Assembly: GCF_001942335.1 (NCBI RefSeq)
Contig: NZ_MKKH01000079.1
Coordinates: 46,842-110,841 of the forward strand
Direction: 5' to 3'
From: Cellulosimicrobium sp. CUA-896
Lineage (GTDB): Bacteria > Actinomycetota > Actinomycetes > Actinomycetales > Cellulomonadaceae
Length of the DNA: 64,000 nucleotides
Shown here: positions 21,969 to 36,438 of the stretch, one piece after another
Layout: each line of letters begins with the position of its first letter
How positions within the stretch are numbered: the stretch's first letter is position 1
Program-made: the position numbers and the translations under genes
Notes under the pieces: generated by a model
What the model saw: the letters and a program-made list of their open reading frames with translations, nothing else
Databases searched by the model: none
What the model was told of the DNA's origin: nothing

Positions 21969-22022
21969 GACACCGACACCGACACCGACAGCGACACCGA
22001 CGCCGACAGCGACACCGACACC
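21969..22022. repeat. Hexanucleotide tandem repeat
   Basis: Nine 6-nt units, six of them GACACC and three variants (GACAGC twice, GACGCC once), between the divergent SnoaL-like and MetE-like genes. It lies 38 nt before the MetE-like ATG. Changes in copy number would shift promoter spacing without touching a coding frame. Confidence 0.95.
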
Positions 22023-22060
22023 GGTGCGACGCGTGCCGTCGCGGCGAGGCAGGGGGCACG

Positions 22061-23108
22061 ATGCCCGCGGTGAGCGGGCTCGGCCCGTGGCCCGGCGGCC
22101 AGGACGCCGACGCCCTGCAGGCACAGCTCACGGTGCTCGGCGACCTCGCCGAGCTGCCCACGGGCGTGCGCGGCGTGCCGTTCCTCGTCCAGCTGCCCGC
22201 GCGCGGGCCCGGCGCCGACGCGACCGGTCGCGCCGCCGCGCTGCTCCCGGGCATGCCGGTGGAGCTCGGGCCGCACGGCTGGAAGCTCGCCGACCACGCC
22301 GGCGCGGACGAGCGCCGGGCAGAGGCGTTCCGCCGCGAGGACCTCGAGGCGCTGGCCATCGCCGCCGCCGGGTACGCGGGACCGCTCGCGCTCGCCGTCC
22401 GGGGGCCGTGGACGCTCGCGGCGGAGCTGTACCTCGCGCGCGGCGACCGCGTGCTGTCCGACCACGGCGCGGTGCGCGACCTCGTCGAGGCGTTCGCGGC
22501 CGGCGTCGCCGACCACGTCGGCGAGGTGCGCCGCCAGGTGCCGGGCGCGGACGTCGTCGTGCAGCTCGACGAGCCGCTGCTCGCCCAGGTCGCGCCGGCG
22601 TCCTGCCGACGTTCTCCGGCTACGCGCGCCTGCGCGCCGTCCCGGGCCCCGACCTCGTGGACGGGCTGCGACCCGTGCTCGACGCGGCGCGCGGTGCCGG
22701 CGCGACGACGGTCGTCCACGTGGGGCCGGCACGGGCGGGTCTGGCCCCGGCCGTCCTCGCGGGCGCCGACGCCGTCGGCCTCGCCCCGGGGGCGTGGGAC
22801 GAGCGCCTGTGGGAGCTGATCGCGCGGGCGTCCGAGCGGGGCGTCGGGCTGTGGTTCGCCCTGCCGCCGGCGCGGGTCTCGCAGTGCGCCGGCCCGGCGC
22901 TCGGCGAGCTCGCCGACCTCGTCGCGTCCCGTGGCGCCGCATCGGCCTGCCCGCCGCCGCGCTCGACGACGTGACCCTCCTCACCGCGCCGCGCGACGTC
23001 GGGGCAGGTCCGGCTCGCACCGTGGCCGGGACGCCGGACGAGCACCGCGCGCTGCTCGCGAACCTCGGCCGTGTGGCCGAGGCCCTGGGGGAGCGTGCGC
23101 ACGCCTGA
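22061..23108 (+). CDS. Short MetE/UROD-like protein
   Basis: Resembles the C-terminal half of cobalamin-independent methionine synthase. It is far shorter (about 349 residues) than MetE (about 750), so it is probably not a full methionine synthase. Similar short genes occur near iscS-trmU-ligA in mycobacteria (Rv3015c type), which is the neighbourhood seen here. GPWTLAAELYLARGDRVLSD, DVVVQLDEPLLAQV and LPTFSGYARLRAV are characteristic. Breaks near 22602 (QVA to GVLPTFSGY) and near 22937 (VASRG to RRIGLPAAALDD). Exact function unknown. Confidence 0.75.
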
Positions 23109-23115
23109 CGCGCTT

Positions 23116-23144
23116 TCACCGTGGGCTCCGGCGTGCGTACGCTT
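23116..23144 (+). promoter_or_regulatory. Sigma70-type promoter before HAD-GH65 operon
   Basis: TTCACC (23116-23121), a 17-nt spacer and TACGCT (23139-23144). It begins 8 nt after the MetE-like stop. Transcription would leave a leader of roughly 80 nt before the GTG at 23233. Confidence 0.5.
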
Positions 23145-23232
23145 GTCCCGGGTCGCGAGCCGCTGCCGCGGGCCGACCTGTGTCCCGTGCGGGACCCCCG
23201 TCACCCCTCTCCACCGCGAAGGACCTCTGCCC

Positions 23233-23973
23233 GTGCTGCGAGCCGTGCTCTTCGACCTCGACGGCGTGCTGACGCCGACCGCCGCCCTGCACATGCGCGC
23301 CTGGGAGCGGCTCTTCGCCCCCTTCGGCGCCGCGCGCGGGCTCGCTCCCTACACGGAGGCGGACTACTTCGCCCACATCGACGGCAAGCCGCGCTACGAC
23401 GGTGTCGCGACGTTCCTGGGCTCGCGCGGCGTGGAGCTGCCGTGGGGCGAGCCGACGGACGCGCCCGGCGAGGACACGGTCTGCGCGCTCGGGAACCGCA
23501 AGGACGAGATCGTCAACCGCATGTTCGCCGAGGAGGGCATCGCGCCCTACCCCGGATCCGTGCGCTTCCTCGACGACGTGACCGCGGCGGGCGTGGAGGT
23601 CGCCGTCGTCTCGTCGTCGCGCAACACGCCGACCGTCCTGGAGGCCGCGGGCCTCGCCGCGCGCTTCGAGGTCGTCGTGGACGGCAACGTCGCGGCGCGC
23701 GAGCACCTCGCCGGCAAGCCTGCCCCGGACACGTACCGGCGCGCCGCCGACCTGCTCGGCGTGCCGGCGGCCGAGGCGGTCGTCGTGGAGGACGCGATCT
23801 CGGGCGTCCAGGCCGGTGCGGCCGGCGGCTTCGGCCTCGTGGTCGGCGTGGACCGCGGCGTCGGCGCCGAGGCCCTGCGCGCGCACGGCGCGGACGTCGT
23901 GGTGAGCGACCTCGGCGAGCTGGACGTGACGGTCCTCGAGGGCGGCCGTCGCCACGAGGAGGCCGGCGCGTGA
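23233..23973 (+). CDS. HAD hydrolase, beta-phosphoglucomutase-like
   Basis: Likely converts beta-glucose 1-phosphate, made by the GH65 phosphorylase downstream, to glucose 6-phosphate. HAD motif I VLFDLDGVLTPTAALHMRAW has the Asp pair; motif II is VAVVSSSRNT; motif III and IV are AGKPAPDTY and VVVEDAISGVQAG. 246 residues, intact. GTG at 23233. Its stop overlaps the GTG of the GH65 gene, so they are coupled. The pair resembles mycobacterial Rv3400-Rv3401. Confidence 0.85.
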   Translation: MLRAVLFDLDGVLTPTAALHMRAWERLFAPFGAARGLAPYTEADYFAHIDGKPRYDGVATFLGSRGVELPWGEPTDAPGEDTVCALGNRKDEIVNRMFAEEGIAPYPGSVRFLDDVTAAGVEVAVVSSSRNTPTVLEAAGLAARFEVVVDGNVAAREHLAGKPAPDTYRRAADLLGVPAAEAVVVEDAISGVQAGAAGGFGLVVGVDRGVGAEALRAHGADVVVSDLGELDVTVLEGGRRHEEAGA

Positions 23974-26446
23974 TCCGCAAGACCGCCGACGAGAAGAGCA
24001 CGGTCGACCGCACGCGCTTCCCCGCGGACCCGTGGCGCCTCGTCGAGGCGCGCTTCTCGGCCGACGACCTCGGCGTGACCGAGACGCTGTTCGCCGTCGC
24101 CAACGGCTACCTCGGCATGCGCGGCAACGTCGAGGAGGGGCGCGAGTCCCACACGCACGGCACGTTCGTCAACGGCTTCCACGAGACGTGGCCCATCCGC
24201 CACGCCGAGGAGGCGTACGGCTTCGCCCGCGTCGGCCAGACGATCGTCAACGTCCCGGACGCGAAGGTCATCCGGCTCTACGTCGACGACGAGCCGCTGC
24301 TGCTGCCCGTCGCGGACCTCGTCGACTACGAGCGCTCGCTCGACCTGCGCGACGGCGTGCTGCGCCGCGAGCTGCTGTGGCGCACGCCGTCGGGCAAGCG
24401 CGTGCAGGTGCGCTCCGAGCGCATGGTGTCGTTCGCCGAGCGGCACCTGGCCGTCATGACGTTCGAGGTGACGCTGCTCGACGACGCGGCCCCCGTCGCG
24501 ATCTCGTCGCAGATCCTCAACCGCCAGGACGGCCAGGACGAGTACCACGTGCGGTCCGCGTCGCTGGGGGAGGGCTTCGACCCGCGCAAGTCGAACCAGT
24601 TCGCGGGGCGCGTGCTCGAGCCCCGCACCCAGTGGGGCGACGACGAGCGCCTCGTGCTGTCGTACCGGTGCCACAACTCCGGCATGACCCTGGCGGTGGC
24701 GGCCGACGACCACCTCGAGACCGAGAACGAGTGGGACGTGCGCACGCAGGTCGACGAGGACCTCGCCAAGCACGTCTTCCGGGTCCACGCCGAGCCCGGC
24801 AAGCCCGTCCGCCTGACGAAGACGGTCGCCTACCACACGTCGCGCGGCGTGCCCTCGCGCGAGCTCGTCGACCGGTGCCGCCGCACCCTCGACCGCGCGC
24901 GGACGCGGGCACGGCGGCGCAGCTCGCCGAGCAGCGCGCCTGGCTCGACGACTTCTGGGCCCGCTCCGACGTCGAGATCGGCGGCCAGCCGGAGATCCAG
25001 CAGGCGGTGCGCTGGAACCTGTTCCAGCTCGCGCAGGCCACGGCACGGGCCGAGGGCAGCGGGGTGCCGGCGAAGGGCCTCACCGGCTCCGGGTACAGCG
25101 GGCACTACTTCTGGGACACCGAGATCTACGTCCTGCCGTTCCTCACGTACACGAGCCCGCGGTACGCGCGCAACGCGCTGCGGTTCCGCTACCAGATGCT
25201 CGACGCCGCCCGCCGGCGCGCGCGCGAGCTGTCGCAGAAGGGCGCCCTGTTCCCCTGGCGCACCATCAACGGCGAGGAGGCCTCGGCCTACTACGCCGCG
25301 GGGACCGCGCAGTACCACATCGACGCGGACATCAGCTACGCGCTCGTGCAGTACGTGCGGGCGACGGACGACCGCGACTTCCTGCGCCGCGAGGCCGTCG
25401 ACATCCTCGTCGAGACGGCGCGCATGTGGGAGGACCTCGGGTTCTGGCGCGCCAACGGCGACGACAACTTCCACATCCACGGCGTGACCGGGCCCGACGA
25501 GTACACGACCGTCGTCAACGACAACCTGTTCACCAACGTGATGGCCCGGTTCAACCTCCGCGCCGCCGCGTACGTCGTCGAGCGGCTGCGCGACGAGCAC
25601 CCCGAGGACCACGCGGCGCTCGTCGAGCGCCTGCAGCTCGGCGTGTCCGAGGCGACGGAGTGGAGGCGCGCGGCGGACCACATGTCCATCCCGTTCGCCG
25701 AGGGCATCGGCATCCACCCGCAGGACTCGCACTTCCTCGAGCGCGAGCTGTGGGACCTCGCCCACACGCCCGCGGACAAGCGCCCGCTCCTGCTGCACTA
25801 CCACCCGCTCGTGATCTACCGCTACCAGGTGCTCAAGCAGGCCGACGTCGTGCTCGCCCTCTTCCTCCAGGGGCACCACTTCACCGCCGAGGAGAAGCTC
25901 GCCGACTTCGAGTACTACGACCCGCTGACCACGGGCGACTCGACCCTGTCCGGCGTCGTGCAGTCGATCGTCGCCGCCGAGGTCGGCTACCACGAGCTCG
26001 CGCTCGAGTACTTCGTCTCGTCCCTGTACGTGGATCTCGCGAACCTCCACGCGAACGCGTCCGACGGCGTGCACGTCGCCTCCGCGGGCGGCACGTGGTC
26101 GGCGCTCGCGAGCGGGTTCGGCGGCATGCGCGACTACAACGGCGAGCTGACGTTCGACCCGCGCCTGCCGCAGTCCTGGGAGTCGCTCACGTACCGGGTC
26201 ACGTGGCACGGGACGCGCCTGCGCGTCACGGTGCTGCCCGACGCGCTGGAGATCGAGGCGGAGACCGGCGAGGGCACGCACGTGGGCGTGCGCGGCGAGC
26301 AGGTCAAGGTCGTCCCGGGCGAGGTGACGCGCGTCCCGCTGGACGGCCAGGGTCCGGTGCGCCCCGGCCGCCCGAGCCTGCGCGCGCTGTCGGGCAACCG
26401 CCGCGACGACGGCACGCTCATCACCGCGACGGTCCCGCACTCCTGA
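23970..26446 (+). CDS. GH65 glycoside phosphorylase
   Basis: Inverting phosphorolysis of an alpha-linked glucose disaccharide (maltose, trehalose or kojibiose) to beta-glucose 1-phosphate. GYLGMRGNVEEGRESHTHGT starts the N-terminal beta-sandwich; the barrel has SGHYFWDTEIYVLPFLTY and KGALFPWRTINGEEAS; the general acid Glu is in HGVTGPDEYTTVVND; the phosphate loop is TTGDSTLSG. About 825 residues. GTG at 23970 overlaps the HAD stop. One frame break near 24903 (TLDRAR to DAGTAAQLAEQRAW). Substrate cannot be fixed from sequence alone; the trehalose/maltose genes in the window make those good candidates. Confidence 0.9.
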
Positions 26447-26455
26447 AGCTCTCGC

Positions 26456-26492
26456 CCTGCGGTACCGGGGTCGTCGACCGCGGTACCGCAGG
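26456..26492. terminator. Hairpin 1 between convergent genes
   Basis: Perfect 12-bp arms 26456-26467 and 26481-26492 (CCTGCGGTACCG and its complement) with a 13-nt loop, starting 10 nt after the GH65 stop. No U-tract follows, so it would be a stem-only actinobacterial terminator. Confidence 0.6.
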
Positions 26493-26513
26493 ACTGGGAC
26501 CGAGCGCGGAGCG

Positions 26514-26600
26514 GGGACGGGCGGGTGCGGGTCGTGGCGGGTCTGGCGGGAACCCGCGAGGGACGAGCGGGCGGATGGTAGACCCGCACCCGCCCGTCCC
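26514..26600. terminator. Hairpin 2, 20-bp arms, bidirectional
   Basis: Perfect 20-bp inverted repeat, arms 26514-26533 and 26581-26600, enclosing 47 nt with a smaller nested dyad (GCGGGT/ACCCGC). It ends 26 nt before the stop of the convergent peptidase gene. Most likely it stops transcription from both sides. Confidence 0.65.
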
Positions 26601-26626
26601 TGATCCGCGCGGACCGTGCGACAACC

Positions 26627-31442
<4,816 letters not shown>

Positions 31443-31461
31443 CCTGCCGGACCGGGCCGGG

Positions 31462-32127
31462 TCAGCGCGCGGCCCAGAGGATCCCGCGCTCGACGAGGGT
31501 GCGGACGGCCGGGATCTCCAGGTCGGCGAGCTGGTGGCCCACCGTGCTCACGAAGACCCGCCCGGCGCCCCAGCGCCGCGTCCACACGGCGGGGGAGACC
31601 ACGGGCTCGTGCCACGGGTCGCCCTCGCGCGCCCGGATCGTCGTCGTCGCGAGCACGTCGTTGTAGGAGTCGGCGAGCACCCAGTACTGCTCGGAGTGGA
31701 GCGAGATCGTCCCGATGCCCGCGACGACCTCGTGGTCGGCGCGCTCCGGGACCACCTCGACCGTGTGGTCCACGAGGTCGTGCGGGTGCGCGGCGAACTG
31801 CCCGCCGACGAGCTGGAGGTAGTCGGTCGCGAGCCGGAACGAGTCGACGATCCCGCCGTGCCACCCGGCCAGCCCCGTGCCGTTGGCGACGGCGGTCCGC
31901 AGGCCGCGCATCTCGTCGGGCAGGATCTCGCCCATCGTCCAGCTCTGGAGGACCAGGTCGACCTGCTCCATGAACGCCGTGTCGGCGTACGCCTCGAGCG
32001 ACCCCTCGAGGGTCACCTCGAACCCGGACTCCTCCAGGAAGGGGACGAACAGCTCCGCGGCCTCCTCCGGGGCATGTCCCGGCCAGCCGCCACGGACCAC
32101 GAGCGCCCGACGGCCCCGCTCGGTCAT
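31462..32127 (-). CDS. Cytoplasmic ThuA-domain protein
   Basis: ThuA family (glutamine-amidotransferase-like fold), known from trehalose utilisation in rhizobia where 3-keto-trehalose is processed; the reaction is not settled. LVVRGGWPGHAPEEAAELF opens the domain; LAGWHGGIVDSFRLATDYLQ and WHEPVVSPAVWTRRWGAGR are typical. 221 residues, no signal peptide. SD GAGGAGG precedes the ATG at 32127. Convergent with ligA, 19 nt apart. Adjacent to the ROK gene and probably part of the sugar locus to its right. Confidence 0.85.
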   Translation of the reverse strand: MTERGRRALVVRGGWPGHAPEEAAELFVPFLEESGFEVTLEGSLEAYADTAFMEQVDLVLQSWTMGEILPDEMRGLRTAVANGTGLAGWHGGIVDSFRLATDYLQLVGGQFAAHPHDLVDHTVEVVPERADHEVVAGIGTISLHSEQYWVLADSYNDVLATTTIRAREGDPWHEPVVSPAVWTRRWGAGRVFVSTVGHQLADLEIPAVRTLVERGILWAAR

Positions 32128-32201
32128 GCATCCTCCTCGTGCATCGTCACACTGGTGCGCCGTCCGGTCGCCGTGGGCGTCCGGACGGTCGGGCGACCGC
32201 C

Positions 32202-33381
32202 TCAGGAGATGAGGGCGTCGATCGCTGCGGGAGACAGTACGTGATCGACCGCCATGGCGCTCGCACCGAGGACGGCGGCCTGGCCCCTGGCCTGGGAGGT
32301 CACGATGCGCAGGTGCTGCGTCGCGAGGGGCAGCGAACGCTGGTAGACGATCTCGCGGATCCCGGCGATGAGGTGCTCGCCGGCCTCCGCGACGACGCCT
32401 CCGATGACGATGAGCGAGGGGTTCAGGAGACTGACGCACGCGGCGAGGACCGAGCCGATGTCCCGGCCCGCCTGCCGTACGGCCTGGCTCGCCGCGAGGT
32501 CGCCGGAGCGCACCAGGGACACGACGTCGCTGCTCGAGGTCGCGTCCAGGCCTGTCTTCGCGAGGGCGTGGGCGACGGCCTGACCGCTCGCGACGGCCTC
32601 GAGGCAGCCGACGTTGCCGCAGCGGCAGGGCACGTCGGCCGCGCTCGGCACCGCGACGTGGCCGATGCGCCCGCGGCGCCCTGCGCGCCGCGGCGGAGCT
32701 CTCCGTCGGCGATGATCCCGGAGCCGATGCCGGTCGCGACCTTGACGAAGAGCATGTCGGTGACGTTCGGCCAGGCCGTGCGGTGCTCACCGAGCGCCAT
32801 GATGTTGACGTCGTTGTCCACGAGGACGGCGGCGCCCAGGCGCTTCGCGAGGATCCCGGGCACGTCGACGTCGTCCCACGTGGGCATGATCGGCGGGTTG
32901 ATGGGGCGACCCGTCGAGTGCTCGACCGGACCCGGCAGTCCCACGCCGACGCTCACGAGGTCGTCCATCGTGCGGCCGGCGGTCGCGACGAGCTTCTCGC
33001 CCGTCTGCGCGACCCATGACAGGACGACGTCCGGCCCGTCCGCGATGGCGAGCGCCGCGTCCGTCTCCGCGAGGACGTTCGAGCCGAGGTCGGTGACCGC
33101 GAGGCGGGCGTGCGTGGCGCCGAGGTCGACGGCGAGGACGATGCGCGCGCCCGGGTTGAACGCGAAGGTGACCGGCGGGCGCCGCCGGTGGAGCTCGCCT
33201 CACCCGCGGGCGCGATGAGCCCGGAGGCCATCAGGAGGTCGATCCGGGCGGCGATGGTCGACCGCGCCTGCCCCGTGACGGCGGCGAGGTCCGCGCGGGT
33301 GCGCGGCTGCCCGTCCCTGAGCAGCTGGAACATGTCGCCCGCACCGGTCGGCCGCGGCGCGAACTTCAGGAGCTCCTCCAT
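32202..33381 (-). CDS. ROK-family transcriptional repressor
   Basis: Sugar-responsive repressor, likely master regulator of the two operons to the right. N-terminal winged helix (GDMFQLLRDGQPRTRADLAA and TGQARSTIAARIDLLMASG); ROK domain with VLAVDLGATHARLAVTDLG and DNDVNIMALGEHR; zinc motif CRCGNVGCLEAVASG. About 393 residues from the ATG at 33381; a GTG at 33387 is also possible. Breaks near 33180 (TGG to PPVTFAFNPGARI) and near 32670 (GAQGAAG to IGHVAVPSAADVP), each repaired by one C in GGCC. Operator A lies 61 bp upstream. Confidence 0.9.
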
Positions 33382-33441
33382 GGGCACAGTGAATCACGAA
33401 GCCTCTCGTCGATCGTCTGCTCAGCAGGGTGACAACGTCGT

Positions 33442-33478
33442 CTTTTGCTTGACGATCGACAAAAGGTACCACTACGCT
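33442..33478. promoter_or_regulatory. Operator A with overlapping promoter
   Basis: 24-bp element 33442-33465: CTTTTG, CTTGAC, GATCGA, CAAAAG; the outer six bases are a perfect inverted pair. TTGACG (33449-33454), 18 nt and TACGCT (33473-33478) form a plus-strand promoter. It lies between the ROK gene and the first ABC operon and shares sequence with operators B and C. On the minus side it could serve autoregulation. No start codon follows closely on the plus strand. Confidence 0.7.
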
Positions 33479-33682
33479 CCCCGGTCAAGGCGACACTGCG
33501 GTCGCCTCTCCGTCCGGAGGCCGGCCAGCCGGTCTCCCGTCCGGCGCTGGACGCCCACCGAGCACGCCAGGCACTGCGAAACCTCTCCGGCCGTCGCGCA
33601 TCGTCGTCGCTCCCTGATCTTCAATCTCGCACCCTCGTGACTTTTGACATCACGAACGCGTAACAGTGCGGGCGTTGCGCAT
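33479..33682. other. Non-coding stretch between operators A and B
   Basis: No credible gene. It holds one dyad, TCGTGA (33635-33640) and TCACGA (33650-33655), around CTTTTGACA; its reverse strand reads GTCAAAAG as in operator B, so it may be an auxiliary half site. A transcript from operator A's promoter would cross this region into the ABC operon. Confidence 0.4.
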
Positions 33683-33718
33683 CTTCTGCTTGACGTCCGT
33701 CAAAAGGTCCCCTAGGTT
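33683..33718 (+). promoter_or_regulatory. Operator B with leaderless promoter of ABC operon 1
   Basis: CTTCTG, CTTGAC, GTCCGT, CAAAAG at 33683-33706. TTGACG (33690-33695), 17-nt spacer and TAGGTT (33713-33718) end 7 nt before the ATG at 33726, with no SD. The same geometry is found at operator C (46199-46234). Repressor bound here would cover the -35 box. Confidence 0.75.
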
Positions 33719-33725
33719 CACGGAC

Positions 33726-35247
33726 ATGGTCAACGCAGACCCTCCCCAGCCGCTCCTGCACATGCAGGGCATCGTCAAGGTCTTCCCCCGGCGCGCGAGC
33801 GCTCGACGGGGTCGACCTCGAGATCCTGCCCGGTGAGGTCCACTGCCTCCTCGGCCAGAACGGCGCCGGCAAGTCGACCCTCATCAAGGTCCTCGCCGGT
33901 GCTCACCAGCCGACCGAGGGGCGCATCCTCCTCGACGGCGAGCCCATCACCATTTCCAACCCCGTCGCGGCCCTGAGCCACGGCGTGGCGACGATGTACC
34001 AGGAGCTCGACGTCGTGGACGGGCTCACGGTCGCGGAGAACGTGTACCTGGGTCACGAGCTCTCGACGATGGGCTTCTCCCAGCGTCGCGAGGCGACCAA
34101 GCACACGCGCGACATCCTGCGCCGTCTCGGCCACCCCGAGATCTCCCCGCGCCAGGAGGTGGGCAACCTCTCGGCCGCGGGGAAGCAGATCGTGTCGATG
34201 GCGCGCGCCCTCTCGCACGACGCGCGCGTCATCATCATGGACGAGCCGTCCGCGGTGCTGGACTCCGAGGAGGTCGCGAACCTCTTCCGCGTGGTCAAGG
34301 AGCTGACCTCGGCGGGCGTCGCGGTCGTCTACATCTCCCACCGCCTCGAGGAGATCCGCGAGATCGGCGACCGCATCACCGTGCTCAAGGACGGCAAGAC
34401 GGTCGCGCAGAACCTCCCCGTGTCCGAGACGCCCACCGCCGAGCTCATCACCCTCATGACCGGCCGCAACGTCGAGTACGTGTTCCCCGAGACGGACGGT
34501 GTGCCGGACGAGGCGCCGGTGGTGCTCGACGTGGAGGGCCTCGCGCTGCGCGGCGTGTTCGAGGACGTCAGCCTCACCGTGCGCGCGGGCGAGATCGTCG
34601 GGCTCGCCGGGCTCGTCGGCTCGGGGCGGTCCGAGATCCTCGAGACCGTCTACGGCGCGCGCAAGGCGAGCGCCGGCAAGGTCCACGTCGACGGCCGCCG
34701 GCTGCGCGCGGGCTCCGTCGCCGGCGCGGTGGGGGCCGGCATCGGCCTCGCCCCCGAGGAGCGCAAGAGCCAGGGGCTGCTGCTCGACGAGCCGGTCTAC
34801 CGCAACGTCACGCTGTCGACGTTCTCCCGCTTCGCTCGCGGAGGGTTCCTCGACGAGCGTGCCGAGCGGTCGGCCGCCGACGAGCAGGCGCGGTACCTCG
34901 ACCTGCGCCCGAAGGGCGTCGACCGGGCCATCCGCACCCTGTCCGGCGGCAACCAGCAGAAGGCGATGCTCGCCCGCTGGCTCGTCCACGGGTGCCGCGT
35001 GCTGCTGCTGGACGAGCCGACGCGTGGCGTGGACGTCGGTGCCCGCGCCGAGATCTACGCGCTCATCCGTCGCCTCGCCGACGAGGGCGCCGCCGTCGTC
35101 GTCGTCTCCAGCGAGATCCCCGAAGTCCTGGGTCTGGCCGACCGCGTCCTCGTCGTCTCCGAGGGCCGCGTGGTGCACGAAGGACCCGCCGCATCGATCG
35201 ACGAGCACCAGGTGCTCGACATGGTCATGGAAGGAAGTGTCGCGTGA
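33726..35247 (+). CDS. Sugar ABC transporter ATPase 1 (CUT2, RbsA-like)
   Basis: Double-domain ATPase energising monosaccharide import. Domain 1: Walker A LLGQNGAGKSTLIKVL, signature NLSAAGKQ, Walker B VIIMDEPSAVL. Domain 2: degenerate Walker A GLVGSGRSE, signature TLSGGNQQKAMLARW, Walker B LLLDEPTRGVD. About 506 residues. ATG at 33726 fixed by the leaderless promoter. One frame break near 33788, here an extra C in a five-C run (IVKVFP to GARALDGVDLE); it is the only break that needs a base removed. Permease overlaps its stop. Confidence 0.93.
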
Positions 35248-36305
35248 GCGAGCAGAAGGTGTCGGTCGGGGATGCGGCGCAGCAGCCGCCGGCCGGCGAG
35301 TCGCACGACGCGGGGGGCAAGGACAACGTCCCGGCGTCCTCGTCACGCCGGAGCAGGATCACTGCCGGGTCCTTCGGTCGCAACGGGGGCCTCGTCCTGG
35401 CCCTCCTGGCCCTGTTCGCGGTGGGGTACTTCACCGCGGGCGACCGGTTCCTGAGCTTCAACAACTTCACGGTGATCCTCCAGCTCGCCGCGATCACCGG
35501 CGTCGTGAGCATCGGCATGACGTTCGTCATCACCGGTGGCGGCATCGACCTGTCCGTCGGGTCGGTGCTGGGTCTCGCGTCGGTGTGGGCGACGACGCTC
35601 GCCACGCAGGACATGGCCCGGGAGCTCGGCTGGTGGATCATGGTCCTCTGCGCGCTCGCCGTCGGCCTCGGGGCAGGCCTGATCAACGGCGTGCTCGTCG
35701 CCTACGGAAAAGTGGTCGCGTTCATCGCGACGCTCGCCATGCTCGTCTCGGCGCGAGGCCTGGCGGAGCTCATCGCGAACCGCCGGACGCAGATCGTCGA
35801 CGTGGACTCCTTCGACGACACGTTCAAGGGCGACTTCCTCGGCCTGCCCAAGATCGTGTGGATCTTCCTCCTCGTCGCCGTCCTGGGCTGGTTCCTCCTG
35901 AACCGCACCACGTTCGGCCGTCGCACCGTCGCGGTGGGCGGCAACCCCGAGGCGGCTCGCCTGGCGGGCATCAACGTCAAGCGCCACACGATGTTCCTGT
36001 ACGGGCTCTCGGGCCTGACCGCGGGGATCGGCGGCATCATGATCCTCGCGCTCACGACCGCGGGCTCCTCGACCAACGGCACGCTGCTCGAGCTCGACGC
36101 GATCGCCGCGGTCGTCGTCGGCGGGACGCTGCTCGCCGGCGGCCGCGGGACCATCGTCGGCACGGTGCTCGGTGTCCTCATCTTCGCGACGCTGACGAAC
36201 CTCTTCATCCAGAACAACCTCGACAGCTCCGTCCAGGCCATCGCCAAGGGCGCGATCATCATCCTCGCCGTCCTGCTCCAGCAGCGTCTCGCGCGGCGCA
36301 GCTAG
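35244..36305 (+). CDS. Sugar ABC transporter permease 1 (CUT2, RbsC-like)
   Basis: Integral membrane subunit of the first importer. Long hydrophobic helices run from GGLVLALLALFAVGYFTAG to AIIILAVLLQQRL. Family features: GMTFVITGGGIDLSVGSVLG and AVGGNPEAARLAGINV (EAA-like loop), DAIAAVVVGGTLLAGGRGT. 353 residues, intact. GTG at 35244 overlaps the ATPase stop. The first 45 residues are polar. Confidence 0.92.
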   Translation: MSEQKVSVGDAAQQPPAGESHDAGGKDNVPASSSRRSRITAGSFGRNGGLVLALLALFAVGYFTAGDRFLSFNNFTVILQLAAITGVVSIGMTFVITGGGIDLSVGSVLGLASVWATTLATQDMARELGWWIMVLCALAVGLGAGLINGVLVAYGKVVAFIATLAMLVSARGLAELIANRRTQIVDVDSFDDTFKGDFLGLPKIVWIFLLVAVLGWFLLNRTTFGRRTVAVGGNPEAARLAGINVKRHTMFLYGLSGLTAGIGGIMILALTTAGSSTNGTLLELDAIAAVVVGGTLLAGGRGTIVGTVLGVLIFATLTNLFIQNNLDSSVQAIAKGAIIILAVLLQQRLARRS

Positions 36306-36438
36306 CTGCGCTCCCGAGGTCGCCGCCAGGCGTACCCCACCTCACCCACGGCCGGCGCCCGGACGCCGGGCACCGGCCACCACCGCACGACCGTTCCACC
36401 CAGTCCGCACCTGCGGGACCAGTATCGAAGGAGATCTC

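Noticed and set aside
21855..22124. N-terminal extension of the SnoaL-like protein through the hexamer repeat
   Set aside because: The added residues are low-complexity Val/Gly and Arg-rich, and the ATG at 21854 matches the family start.
33445..33663. 72-codon open frame between ROK and ABC genes
   Set aside because: It starts within operator A, has no ribosome site and resembles no protein.
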